A stretch of DNA of 21,244 nucleotides from the NCBI GenBank assembly GCA_964343345.1, contig CAYFJE010000009.1:1-21244 (forward strand), given 5' to 3'. The DNA comes from UBA6624 sp964343345 [NCBI: uncultured bacterium] (GTDB lineage Bacteria; UBP7; UBA6624). A program made the position numbers and the translations under genes. This document shows positions 1 to 8,098 of the stretch, in pieces. The notes below the pieces were generated by a model. The model did not search any database, was not told the origin of the DNA, and worked only from the letters and a program-made list of their open reading frames with translations. Each line of letters begins with the position of its first letter. Position 1 is the stretch's first letter.

Positions 1-840
1 GGCACCATTGATACTGGCTCTTTTGCCTTCACAAGATTTCAATAAAATCCAAGTATTTGAATCCATTTCGATATCCCCGAAACCCTCCGTGGTGATAAGT
101 GTAATGCCTATATTTTCATTACCTGTAATAGCAACACCGATGTCATAACCGAGCAAAGATCGGAGATCTTTGTCATGAAGAGCGCCTCCAACCAAGCCTC
201 TAACCCCAACATCTTTCGCCTTTTTGATAGTGTCTTGCCTTAAACAAGCACCGGCAATAACAATTGCATCTTTCATTTCAGGATTAACATCTGAAGGAGA
301 AAGGATTTCTTCTGGAGATTTAACGCCAAAAATCAACCTTCCACCCGTTTCCCCACCAACACCGAAAATGCCTTGGACCATAGTTGCTACAGTTTCAACC
401 ATAACACCTTCGTCTTTCATCACCTCGACAATTTTTCCATCTATGTAACCTTTCATTTCTACAGGGATTGGATTCCCTCTGACATAAACCTGCCCATTGA
501 CTTTTGAAATGCTTTCAATCGTTCCATCTGTAGTTGATTTAAATTCCGACTTAAAGAAACCCATGAAACCTTTACTTTGAGCAATTACTTGACCGTTTGA
601 AATAGAGTCTCCTTCTCCAACAGACATGAATTCTTTCAATTCATTTGGCTGACAACCCAAGCGGTGAGATATCTTTAAAACAGAAACCGGACCTGGCAAT
701 TCAGTTCTTGCAACAACATCTTCGGCAGAAATACTATCTCCAACCTTAAATAAAGTTTGTCCAAGCAAAGGCAATCTTCTGGTTTTGACGATCTTCAAAC
801 CGGCTGCCCTTGTTAAACCTGGAGTAAATGCCTGTGCCAT
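1..840 (-). CDS. Unknown protein with a barrel-sandwich-like segment, next to glmL (partial, C-terminus beyond left edge)
   Basis: An open frame starts at ATG 840-838 (MAQAFTPGLTRAAG) and runs 280 codons without a stop to base 1, so the C-terminus is missing. I do not recognise a named family. Residues about 70-135 have the pattern of a biotinyl/lipoyl-like or barrel-sandwich hybrid fold: GEGDSISNGQVIAQ, then a turn, then TDGTIESISKVNGQVYVRG. No biotinylation or lipoylation lysine context (MKM or DKA) is visible. Residues about 160-280 are Gly-rich and alternate strand and helix (GGETGGRLIFGV, VIAGACL, GVRGLVGGALHD), like a small-molecule-binding domain. It begins 5 nt after the glmL stop and is surely co-transcribed. 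From context I infer a structural or regulatory partner of the GlmL ATPase. The reading frame is certain; the function is unknown. Confidence 0.85.
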   Translation of the reverse strand, partial: MAQAFTPGLTRAAGLKIVKTRRLPLLGQTLFKVGDSISAEDVVARTELPGPVSVLKISHRLGCQPNELKEFMSVGEGDSISNGQVIAQSKGFMGFFKSEFKSTTDGTIESISKVNGQVYVRGNPIPVEMKGYIDGKIVEVMKDEGVMVETVATMVQGIFGVGGETGGRLIFGVKSPEEILSPSDVNPEMKDAIVIAGACLRQDTIKKAKDVGVRGLVGGALHDKDLRSLLGYDIGVAITGNENIGITLITTEGFGDIEMDSNTWILLKSCEGKRASINGA

Positions 841-845
841 AATTG

Positions 846-2627
846 TTATTTTTCTGGATAAAGTTCAAGACTTTCATGCCAATGCCTCAAACTTTCAATC
901 CTCTCCTTTTGATTTGAAGAAACAGACAATGGTCTGCCCCTAGTGTCAAAAATGATTCCAACCTGTCCTCCACCTAGCTGAGATACGACTTCCTTTCCAG
1001 GACCTTCGCCCAAATCAACTTTTTTGGCAGGAGTTATTTTTGCTTCTAGTGTTTCACCAACTCCAAGTGGGATTAACTTCAATTCTCCGAAATTCATTTC
1101 AAAAGAATCGCCGTTAGAAAGCTCTGCTTTCAAAACTGCTTCTCCTTTTCTAACATCTCCTTTTGGTGCAACACATGTTCCAAGCCTAACCAAGCAATCT
1201 TTATCAAAAACCTCTACAGCTGCATCAGAGTTAATTGTTGAAAGGACCCCTAGATGGGGCATCATAAAAATACTATCAACTGCCAACTCTGTTATACCTT
1301 CAGGCTGAAAAGAATCAATAAGCATAGACATCGACTGAACCCTTCGAGGAGCATGAGACAAAACCCCTCCAGACCCTATAAGCAAATCTAAATCTGACAT
1401 TTTTATTAAAGACTCTCCTCCAGATTTCTGTGAAAAAGCATCTGCAATAGTTCTTTGTTGCTGAACTCCCTTCAAGCCAACAGCTAAAGATTTGTGATGT
1501 TCGAAAGAAAGAGAAAGAGCTTCTCGAGCCAAAGCTTGTTCGATAATTAATTCTTCCAAAGTCTGTGGAATTGTTGTAGGGCGAATCATTTTATTCTTAA
1601 TTCTGTTCCTTAAATCTTGCTCATCCATTTCAAATGGAACCCAACGCATAACATTTTCCCAACCTGCTTCAGCCATAACCTGCGATATCGAATAAGACAT
1701 CCCCAAGTTTGCGGAAACAGTTCTGTTGAAAATATCTGAAAAAACACTAAAAATATCAGTTGTTGCACCACCTATATCAACACCTACAACCTGAATCTTT
1801 TCTTTTTCAGCAATTCTTTCAATCAAAGATCCGACAGCTCCAGGTGTTGGCATTATGGGGGCATCTGTCCATGATATTAATTTCGGATAACCAGGAGCCT
1901 GTTGCATAACATGTTCCATGAAAAGTTCATGAATCTTTTCTCTTGCAGGACCTAGATTTTCAGACTCTAAAGTAGGTCTCAGGTTATCAACTATGAACAA
2001 ATCACATACATCTCCAAGGATTTCCTTAATCGCTTCTCTTGCAGCAGTATTCCCAGCATAAATTACTGGCAGTTTTGCAGAACCCAATCTTGATGTTGGT
2101 TTTGCTTCTTTTATAACCTCTGCCATTTCAACAACATGATTCACATCTCCACCATCGGTTCCGCCTGAAAGAAGAATCATATCTGGTCTTAAATTTCTAA
2201 TTAATTCAATTCTTTCCCATGTCTTTCTGCCATCATTTATCGCAAGCGCATCCATGACAATGGAACCAGCTCCCAATGCAGCCCTATTAGCACTCTCAGC
2301 AGTCATCTCTTTAACAACACCCGCTACCAACATCTGCAGGCCACCTCCAGCAGAAGATGTGGAAACATAAGCGTCTACACCCTTGTCTGATTTATTTGGC
2401 CTTATAACCCCTTTTCCACCTTTAAGTAAAAAAGTTTTTTTCGAGAGTTCTTCAAGCTCTTCAACCGAGTTAACAACTCCAGCTGTGACATCTTCAAATG
2501 GAGCTTCTACCGTTGTTGGAGCTTCTCCTCTTTTTTCTAACCTGTAACCCTCTTCTTTTTTTTCTATATAAATAGCTTTCGTTGTGGTTGACCCACAATC
2601 TGTAGCAATAAAATTCTTATGCTTCAT
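846..2627 (-). CDS. glmL: GlmL/MutL-family actin-fold ATPase (AdoCbl mutase accessory protein)
   Basis: This 593-residue protein belongs to the GlmL/MutL family found beside AdoCbl-dependent mutases such as glutamate mutase and ornithine or lysine aminomutase. Members are thought to act as chaperones or reactivators. It is unrelated to mismatch-repair MutL. The ASKHA ATPase motifs are clear: phosphate-1 TDCGSTTTKAIY near residues 9-20, phosphate-2 VDIGGATTDIF near 280-290, and the adenosine motif IGSGGVLSHAP near 415-425. A strand-rich C-terminal region (about 480-575, APKGDVRKGEAVLKAEL and after) follows. It starts at ATG 2627-2625, overlapping the end of the preceding small gene by 11 nt, which suggests translational coupling. 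The next gene begins 5 nt after its stop. No mutase catalytic subunit is visible on this side, so the client is unknown; it may lie left of the window or elsewhere. Confidence 0.9.
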   Translation of the reverse strand: MKHKNFIATDCGSTTTKAIYIEKKEEGYRLEKRGEAPTTVEAPFEDVTAGVVNSVEELEELSKKTFLLKGGKGVIRPNKSDKGVDAYVSTSSAGGGLQMLVAGVVKEMTAESANRAALGAGSIVMDALAINDGRKTWERIELIRNLRPDMILLSGGTDGGDVNHVVEMAEVIKEAKPTSRLGSAKLPVIYAGNTAAREAIKEILGDVCDLFIVDNLRPTLESENLGPAREKIHELFMEHVMQQAPGYPKLISWTDAPIMPTPGAVGSLIERIAEKEKIQVVGVDIGGATTDIFSVFSDIFNRTVSANLGMSYSISQVMAEAGWENVMRWVPFEMDEQDLRNRIKNKMIRPTTIPQTLEELIIEQALAREALSLSFEHHKSLAVGLKGVQQQRTIADAFSQKSGGESLIKMSDLDLLIGSGGVLSHAPRRVQSMSMLIDSFQPEGITELAVDSIFMMPHLGVLSTINSDAAVEVFDKDCLVRLGTCVAPKGDVRKGEAVLKAELSNGDSFEMNFGELKLIPLGVGETLEAKITPAKKVDLGEGPGKEVVSQLGGGQVGIIFDTRGRPLSVSSNQKERIESLRHWHESLELYPEK

Positions 2628-2904
2628 GATCTGCTAATTCTTTTTCTATGGAAGTAATCATTTCTTCAATCCTCTTTCTGTCACTGAAAAAATCTGGAAC
2701 TAAATCATATTTTTCCGGATTAAAAACCAAGTGACCAAAAGGAGAAAGAATAGTAAAGGCAGAAGATGCAACAACATTTAAAGGCTTAACAGCCTCTAAA
2801 AGAAAAACAGATGGGACACCTAACCCATTATTAACCAGATTAGAAGCAAAATCCTCATCACTCTTTCCTTGCCAACTTTCACTAGAAAAAATCTTCCTAA
2901 ACAT
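2617..2904 (-). CDS. Small conserved-looking unknown protein upstream of glmL
   Basis: A 95-residue frame begins at ATG 2904-2902 (MFRKIFSSES). A TTG at 2919, five codons upstream, is an alternative start with AGGA directly before it; I prefer the ATG, although its ribosome site is poor. No transmembrane segment is obvious. The middle is hydrophobic (NVVASSAFTILSPFGHLVFNP), and the C-terminus is a charged helix (SDRKRIEEMITSIEKELADHEA). It overlaps glmL by 11 nt and follows the membrane-protein gene closely. I do not recognise the family. The tight overlap with glmL suggests that the two products work together, perhaps as an ATPase and a small partner or adaptor. That role is inferred from position only. 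Confidence 0.7.
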   Translation of the reverse strand: MFRKIFSSESWQGKSDEDFASNLVNNGLGVPSVFLLEAVKPLNVVASSAFTILSPFGHLVFNPEKYDLVPDFFSDRKRIEEMITSIEKELADHEA

Positions 2905-2921
2905 AATATGTAAACACAATC

Positions 2922-3335
2922 CTAATTTAATTTTTCAGAAATTAACTTTATCGCAACCGACCTATCTTCTTTTAAAGATGGTAAATATATCCAAAAACCT
3001 TTCATCGAACCATAGAAACTCTTTTTTAAAGTAGGGGATACATATAACCCTTTAGGGTGAATGTGGATTGATTTAAATAAACTCAAATCCTTTTTGATGG
3101 TATTTTTCAAATATTCTATTTTCAAATAATTACCTTCAAGAGAATATTTAAATTTCAAAAAAATATTAATTATTGAGAGAAGCATGATTAAACTCCAAAA
3201 AAAAGCTCCAAAAAATCCAAAACCCCAAAAACCTACAAAAAAAGCTATTGAAAAACAAGTAGCAACTGGGATAAGGGACTTTGGATAATTTTCGGAAATG
3301 AAACAAAAACTCCAGGAAAAATGTTTTTTTGACAT
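2922..3335 (-). CDS. Small membrane protein, two TM helices plus a soluble domain
   Basis: This 137-residue protein starts at ATG 3335. Two hydrophobic segments, about residues 20-45 (SLIPVATCFSIAFFVGFWGF, then GFFGAFF) and 46-62, form a hairpin in the inner membrane. A strand-rich soluble part follows (YSLEGNYLKIEYLKNTIKKD, then a Lys-rich stretch), ending in a helix (SVAIKLISEKLN). TM hairpin, then strands, then a terminal helix is the layout of bacterial PH-like membrane proteins, but that is a guess from shape, not a motif match. The gene starts 11 nt after the stop of the large helical-repeat gene and is certainly co-transcribed with it. It is a plausible membrane anchor or partner for that cytoplasmic protein. 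Confidence 0.75.
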   Translation of the reverse strand: MSKKHFSWSFCFISENYPKSLIPVATCFSIAFFVGFWGFGFFGAFFWSLIMLLSIINIFLKFKYSLEGNYLKIEYLKNTIKKDLSLFKSIHIHPKGLYVSPTLKKSFYGSMKGFWIYLPSLKEDRSVAIKLISEKLN

Positions 3336-3346
3336 AAATCTATAAA

Positions 3347-6300
3347 CTAAAACAAATCACTCTTAACTTCAAAAGCTTCGTACTTTCTAAATTGTTTCAA
3401 AATCTTTCTTATTTCTGTGTTTTTATGCTTTGGAAAATTTTTTGTCAACTTGTTAAAGAACTCACTGTTCAAGTCACAATCAATTCCTTTGGGGAGATCG
3501 ACAAAAAAATCAAGAGGATTGCATTCGTAAAAAGAAAGGAACTTTGATAATTTTTCCCTATCCAATCCTGACTGTGTAAACAATTCAGTTCTTAATCTTA
3601 AATTTGGATCTGAAATAAAATTCCTAGCCTCTTCAATTCTTCTAAATTCTTCTGGATTTTTTTCAGGAGTGAAATTTTTAATCCTTTTAAAGTAAGCGGT
3701 TTCCAATTCTTCTTCGGAAACACCTGGATCTACACCAAGGTCTCTATAGCTTTTCAATTGTTTTTTTATATTTTCAACTTCATCTTCAAGTGCAGCCATT
3801 TCAATCAAGTTAACATTTCCTCCCTGCTTTGCTTTGTGACAATAACTTGACATCTCTGTGCTGATGTCAAACCAAACTTTCTCTTGTTTGTTTTTTTTGC
3901 CAGAAAAATTCTCAACGAGACTATCCCAATATTTTCCTGCATTAACAAAATCTCCTTCGAATGTGAAGTGAATAGCAAGATTTTTTTCAGAAGAATCTTT
4001 TGTCAAAGGGTGATTTAATCCTTTGACATAATTTTTTAAAGGATTTCTTCTGTTTTTTGATTTCTGAACACCTTTTTCAAGTTCAAGAACAAACTTCAGG
4101 GTGTTTATTAGAGAATTACTAATTCCAAAATGACTACTTCTTTGCCATGCTTCCTCAGCAGATTTGAAATCACCACAACACAACAAACAATACCCTAAAA
4201 CCACATGAGCTCTACCTCTTTTGATTCCAGTTCCAAGGTTTCTTGGAGACCCATTAAGAAGATTTAAAAAATGAAATTGTGCATTCTCAAATTGACGATT
4301 TTTCAAAAGAGTCCATCCTGTCAAGAGTTTCTCAATGCCTTTTGGTACATCTTTAGGAAACGGGGGGTCTTCATTTTGAGATATAGCTATTGCTGTGGTT
4401 AACCAGGGCCTGTTTAATTTATGTAATTTTTCCCAAATTTTGTTTTTCAAATCTTTCTCTTTAGGCATCTGAACTTCAAGAAAATACCTTGCCATCCTCT
4501 TTATAAACAACTCTGAATCACAAAAAGGGAGACATTCCTGTAGCACCAAATCGCTTTTGTCATAATCTCCAGCACGCCATGCAAGCCAAAAATAATCTGA
4601 AAAGAATGAATCGTCTAAATCCTTAATATCTAAATTTTGAAGCTTGTTCCATGCTGAAACTTTAGGATTTGTCAAAATCCAATTCTTTAATATCCTTGGG
4701 TCATCTTCTAACATCAAGGATTTTTCAATAATTTTCTCAGCTTCAGAAAATTTTCCATTTTCAAGAAGTTTTGAAGACCACCTGAAATAAATCTCAATTA
4801 AACTGTTTAAAAACCTAGTGTCGTTTGTTTCTTTGTACCCTCGCTTCAAAAAAGATTCGCATTTCGTCCATTCTCCCTGAGCTGAATAAAAGATGCCATT
4901 CAATAAAAATAATTCTGAAATAGATTCAGTTGTTGATTTTTCTATTTTTTTTAAATCTGAATCAGAAATGAAATTCTTAAACTCAGAAGCTATTTTTATT
5001 TTTGAAAAAAGACCTGCATATGTTTTTTTTTCAGATATTTTTTCATAAATACCCTGAGAAGCATCTATATCAGAAATACTCTCAAGATGTTCGGCCAATC
5101 CAATCTGTCCCCAATCAGATTCATGAGCTTTTCCAACAAAATCATATTTTTTATTTTGGTAATGAAGATTCAACTTGTAATCAAAATAATTTTTAGTTTT
5201 TTTATCCATTTTTTTAATCGTATTTTCCAATAATTCATGAGAATCTGAACAAGCCAAAAGAAAAGAAACCCAATAACAAACATTCTTATCTTCAATAAGA
5301 GAAAGCATCTTCAAGTCCTTTTTTGAAAGAGGGATGTTTTCCATGATGGTTTTTTTGATCACTTTTACGACCAATCCGAATTTAACGGGTTTAAATGTTT
5401 CCCATCTTTTTAGAATTAATTTAATCAAGTTTTCATCAAGAATTTTTTGATCAATCAGAGAATTCAAAAGCGATTCGTCTTCAAGGAAATTCACAATAAA
5501 AGCAACAGCTTTAACATCATTGAAACCTTCTGAAATAGCCATACAAAAAAGTCTTAAAGTTGAACTTTTTGGGTCTGTTGAAGAAAGAAGGATTTTTGCA
5601 ACATTAAACCTTTCTCTTTTGCTTTTCAAGCCAAACGAAGCGATCTCATCTTCTAGAAATTCCAAATAAAGGCCTTTGGCAACACAGCATCTTGTTAAAA
5701 GTTTTTTATTAGCTTCACGAGGATCTTCTTTAGTTATTTTTTTAACAAGATCAAACCATTTGTCTGTAAGTGGTGGTGCTAATTTTGAACAAACCCAATC
5801 AGAAACATCAGACTTAAGAGGATTTTTACAAAGATAAGAGTAGAACAAAGAAAGGTTTTTGTTTTCCCATATTTTTTTCTTAAAAAGGTATTCGACATAC
5901 AAAGATTTGATAAAATCATCCTTATCATTTTTCACTAAACCCTTCAGAAAGGGGAGATGCTCTTTAAGGATCTCTTTCTTACTCTCTAATTTTTTTCGTA
6001 AAAAAACAAAAACCAAGGAATGGATTTTCTTCTTGAGAAATAAAGAGTAGTTTTCTATTGGAAAATCCTCACTTCTAGAAGCTAAGACCAACCAAAAATC
6101 TTCTTGGGTCTTTTCTGAAAGTTTTTTCCAAATTTCATAATCAAAAACATATTCATTTTCAAGATTTTTCTCCACGAACTCTTTAAGCCCTTCTGAAGAA
6201 CCATCATCACTAATGTGTTTTTCAACTGCTGAAAGCCATATCTTTTTATCGGAATCTTCATGAAGGCAATCCGCCCAAAAAATCAATAATTCTAATCTGT

Positions 6301-6418
6301 CGTTTTTTTTGATTTCTCCCCAGGAAGAAAGAAAGAATTCCGTTGCATCTTTTATTTTGTTTTTTCTAAAAAGATTAAGTATTCTTTTTTTGGGGCTGCT
6401 TTTAAAACCAAAAATCAT
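3347..6418 (-). CDS. Large helical-repeat (TPR-like) protein with a degenerate J-like domain
   Basis: This 1023-residue protein, from ATG 6418, is almost entirely helical. Divergent TPR-like pairs are clearest at residues 470-620 (FLLNGIFYSAQGEWTKCESF; ENGKFSEAEKIIEKSLML) and 700-780 (LKNRQFENAQFHFLNLLNGS; VLGYCLLCCGDFKSAEEAWQ). No signal peptide or TM helix is seen, so it is probably cytoplasmic. Residues about 890-955 resemble a J domain (LGVDPGVSEEELETAYFKRI, then EEFRRIEEARNFISDP). The HPD tripeptide needed to stimulate DnaK is replaced by TPE in the stretch FTPEKNP. The domain therefore probably serves as a protein-docking module rather than an Hsp70 co-chaperone. The gene lies 20 nt after rsmG and 11 nt before a small membrane-protein gene. 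I see no enzyme motif; a scaffold role is inferred. Confidence 0.85.
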   Translation of the reverse strand: MIFGFKSSPKKRILNLFRKNKIKDATEFFLSSWGEIKKNDRLELLIFWADCLHEDSDKKIWLSAVEKHISDDGSSEGLKEFVEKNLENEYVFDYEIWKKLSEKTQEDFWLVLASRSEDFPIENYSLFLKKKIHSLVFVFLRKKLESKKEILKEHLPFLKGLVKNDKDDFIKSLYVEYLFKKKIWENKNLSLFYSYLCKNPLKSDVSDWVCSKLAPPLTDKWFDLVKKITKEDPREANKKLLTRCCVAKGLYLEFLEDEIASFGLKSKRERFNVAKILLSSTDPKSSTLRLFCMAISEGFNDVKAVAFIVNFLEDESLLNSLIDQKILDENLIKLILKRWETFKPVKFGLVVKVIKKTIMENIPLSKKDLKMLSLIEDKNVCYWVSFLLACSDSHELLENTIKKMDKKTKNYFDYKLNLHYQNKKYDFVGKAHESDWGQIGLAEHLESISDIDASQGIYEKISEKKTYAGLFSKIKIASEFKNFISDSDLKKIEKSTTESISELFLLNGIFYSAQGEWTKCESFLKRGYKETNDTRFLNSLIEIYFRWSSKLLENGKFSEAEKIIEKSLMLEDDPRILKNWILTNPKVSAWNKLQNLDIKDLDDSFFSDYFWLAWRAGDYDKSDLVLQECLPFCDSELFIKRMARYFLEVQMPKEKDLKNKIWEKLHKLNRPWLTTAIAISQNEDPPFPKDVPKGIEKLLTGWTLLKNRQFENAQFHFLNLLNGSPRNLGTGIKRGRAHVVLGYCLLCCGDFKSAEEAWQRSSHFGISNSLINTLKFVLELEKGVQKSKNRRNPLKNYVKGLNHPLTKDSSEKNLAIHFTFEGDFVNAGKYWDSLVENFSGKKNKQEKVWFDISTEMSSYCHKAKQGGNVNLIEMAALEDEVENIKKQLKSYRDLGVDPGVSEEELETAYFKRIKNFTPEKNPEEFRRIEEARNFISDPNLRLRTELFTQSGLDREKLSKFLSFYECNPLDFFVDLPKGIDCDLNSEFFNKLTKNFPKHKNTEIRKILKQFRKYEAFEVKSDLF

Positions 6419-6438
6419 TATTGAAATTCTATTTTTTA

Positions 6439-7032
6439 TTAAAGCTTAGTAGCGATAATTATTTTCCTATACTCATTAAAAGACTGTATTTGATATTCAT
6501 GCATGGATATTTTTAATTTTTTATTACATTCCACATATGCGTCTTTCCCACAAAACAAAATCAATAAACCATCTTTTTTTAATAACCTTCCTAGAATTTC
6601 ACAAGATTTCTGAGGAGGGAATAATGCTCTTGCCGTCACTACATCATATTTTTGAGAATCCTTAATTAAACTCTCCACATCACAATTTAAAACTTTGTAT
6701 TTCATTTTCAATTTTCGGAGAGTGTCGGAAAACCAAATAGCTTTTCTTTGACTTTTTTCAACAAAAAGTCCTTCCCATTTGGGAAACATCAATGCCAATG
6801 GAATAGCATTTAATCCATTCCCTGAACCCACATCAAGCCATTTTGCTTTGTCTTCTATTTTTAAATCCAAATCAGCAAGTGCATGATAGCAGTCAAGAAC
6901 GCCAAGTTCCCACCTTTTATCATCATCTCTCCACCCAACGGCACGCCAAGGAGCATCTTTTAGCATCTTGTCAAAAAAAACTAATTTTTTATTTTTCAAC
7001 AAGCTTATATATCTCGGTCCAACAGCTTTCAA
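6439..7032 (-). CDS. rsmG: 16S rRNA (guanine527-N7)-methyltransferase RsmG
   Basis: RsmG methylates G527 in 16S rRNA using S-adenosylmethionine. The product is about 197 residues, close to the family length of about 205. The SAM-binding motif WLDVGSGNGL lies near residues 65-75. After it come the family-typical IPLAL, the acidic LFVEKSQRKAIWF strand and helix, VVTARALFPP (matching the RsmG fD.V.sRA motif) and LLILFCGKD in place of the usual lKG. For the start I choose TTG 7032-7030, because AAGGGG sits 6 nt upstream. TTG 7038 is also in frame but abuts that site, and the first ATG (6966) would remove part of the N-terminal region. The gene overlaps the end of lpxB by 44 nt, so translation is probably coupled. 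The N-terminal region is divergent from typical RsmG. Confidence 0.85.
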   Translation of the reverse strand: MKAVGPRYISLLKNKKLVFFDKMLKDAPWRAVGWRDDDKRWELGVLDCYHALADLDLKIEDKAKWLDVGSGNGLNAIPLALMFPKWEGLFVEKSQRKAIWFSDTLRKLKMKYKVLNCDVESLIKDSQKYDVVTARALFPPQKSCEILGRLLKKDGLLILFCGKDAYVECNKKLKISMHEYQIQSFNEYRKIIIATKL

Positions 7033-8074
7033 GACCAACCCCTTTCACATATTTTGAACTGATGTTTTTAAATTTTGAAACAGCTGATGTTCCATCTTCC
7101 CATAATTGCTCAATATCCTTTTTCAATACATCAGGATTACAGGAATCCTGTATCCTCTCAGGAACAACTTCAGCATCAGCAAAAATATTTGGATGGCTCC
7201 AAAATCGTGGAGCCTTGCCAATTTTTTTCGAAAAACTCAAAACATCCCACATAAATTTACTTGTTTTATAAACTGAGATAACCGGAGTTTGAGCCACAAC
7301 ACACTGTTGTACAAGTGTTCCGCTACATGCAACAGCAACCCTACAAAAAGGAATAATTTCTTTTGAATCTGATTTTTTAATTTTCACATTTGAAAAACAT
7401 TCAAACCTCTTTCCAACATATCCAAATGCGTCAGAAATAATAATTTTTTTTGAATCAAATTTTCTAATTAAAACCTCAAAAACAGGCAACAATCTTTCGA
7501 CTTCCTTTTTTCTGCTTCCAGGGAAAAAACCTAAAAAACTTTCGTCATTGTTGAATGTTTTTTTATTATTGTTTTGGGTTAAATTCAAATGAGGGTTTTT
7601 TACACGTATCGCTCTTTTAACCTCTTTGTAAGCGAGCCAAGACATTTCATCTGTGACTAATAAAAGATCAGCTAATCCCCCAAGCTTTTCGGTTCTAGGG
7701 GTTTGGCCTTTTTGCTTCCAGTCAGGACTTGGTGCAACCCAAACAACGGGTACATTTAATTTTTTTGCAATCGGTGCAAATCTTTCAAGAAGATACCTGC
7801 CATCAACAACCACCAAGATTGAAGATTTTGAAAGTTCTTTTTCAATCCTTCTAAACTCTTTAAGAGTTTTTCCAATATTCAAAAAAGCATCAACGAATCC
7901 AATTGTCGAAAAAGGATCCTGTTTAATAAAAACATCTGCCCCGGAATCCTTAAGGGCTCTGCCTCCAAGTGCTTTAACTGTATTTTTTGTGTTTCCAATC
8001 CATGTTTTTGAAATCTTAGAAGCTATAAAATCCCCTGAAGGATCTGGTGCAAGAATCAACATCTGTTTATTCAC
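6989..8074 (-). CDS. lpxB: Lipid-A-disaccharide synthase LpxB (divergent)
   Basis: LpxB is an inner-membrane-associated glycosyltransferase (GT19). It joins UDP-diacylglucosamine and lipid X to form the lipid A disaccharide. Length (361 aa) and motif order fit: APDPSGD at residues 9-15 (family GExSGD), ALGGRALKDSGAD, STIGFVDAF (family vMGf.Evl), FFPGSRKKEVERLLP near 182-196 (family LPGSR..Ei..llP), a SGT near 251, QTPVISVYKTS and HPNIFADAEVVPERIQD. The D(A/S)PDFN motif is altered to DGRYLLERF, and the VSPSvWAWr region is diverged. The long frame starts at GTG 8074. ATG 8062-8060 (MLILAPDPSGD) matches the family N-terminus better and is equally likely. It is the first gene of the leftward operon, driven by the divergent promoter at 8092-8120. 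Confidence 0.88.
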   Translation of the reverse strand: MNKQMLILAPDPSGDFIASKISKTWIGNTKNTVKALGGRALKDSGADVFIKQDPFSTIGFVDAFLNIGKTLKEFRRIEKELSKSSILVVVDGRYLLERFAPIAKKLNVPVVWVAPSPDWKQKGQTPRTEKLGGLADLLLVTDEMSWLAYKEVKRAIRVKNPHLNLTQNNNKKTFNNDESFLGFFPGSRKKEVERLLPVFEVLIRKFDSKKIIISDAFGYVGKRFECFSNVKIKKSDSKEIIPFCRVAVACSGTLVQQCVVAQTPVISVYKTSKFMWDVLSFSKKIGKAPRFWSHPNIFADAEVVPERIQDSCNPDVLKKDIEQLWEDGTSAVSKFKNISSKYVKGVGLESCWTEIYKLVEK

Positions 8075-8098
8075 AAGTAAAATCTTACAGAATATTAT
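8070..8098 (+). promoter_or_regulatory. Sigma70-type promoter for the msbA operon
   Basis: TTCACA (8070-8075), a 17-nt spacer (8076-8092) and TATTAT (8093-8098) form a near-consensus promoter. Transcription would begin near 8105, about 15 nt before the msbA ATG at 8120. Its -10 occupies almost the same bases as the lpxB -10 on the other strand, and its -35 covers the lpxB GTG start codon. The two promoters are therefore unlikely to be bound by polymerase at the same time. Confidence 0.6.

Noticed and set aside
224-448. 74-codon plus-strand ORF
   Set aside because: Antisense shadow of the 1-840 gene, which has an uninterrupted, protein-like reading frame; no ribosome site or family signal.
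846-2627. Reading the 593-residue protein as DNA mismatch-repair MutL
   Set aside because: The name is shared but the motifs are those of an ASKHA (actin-fold) ATPase, not a GHKL ATPase; it is the GlmL/MutL mutase-accessory family.
5002-5196. Short plus-strand ORF with phenylalanine/histidine-rich product
   Set aside because: Antisense to the helical-repeat gene; arises from poly-T runs opposite poly-Lys coding.
6843-7271. 142-codon plus-strand ORF over the rsmG/lpxB junction
   Set aside because: Both genes beneath it have family motifs; this frame has none.
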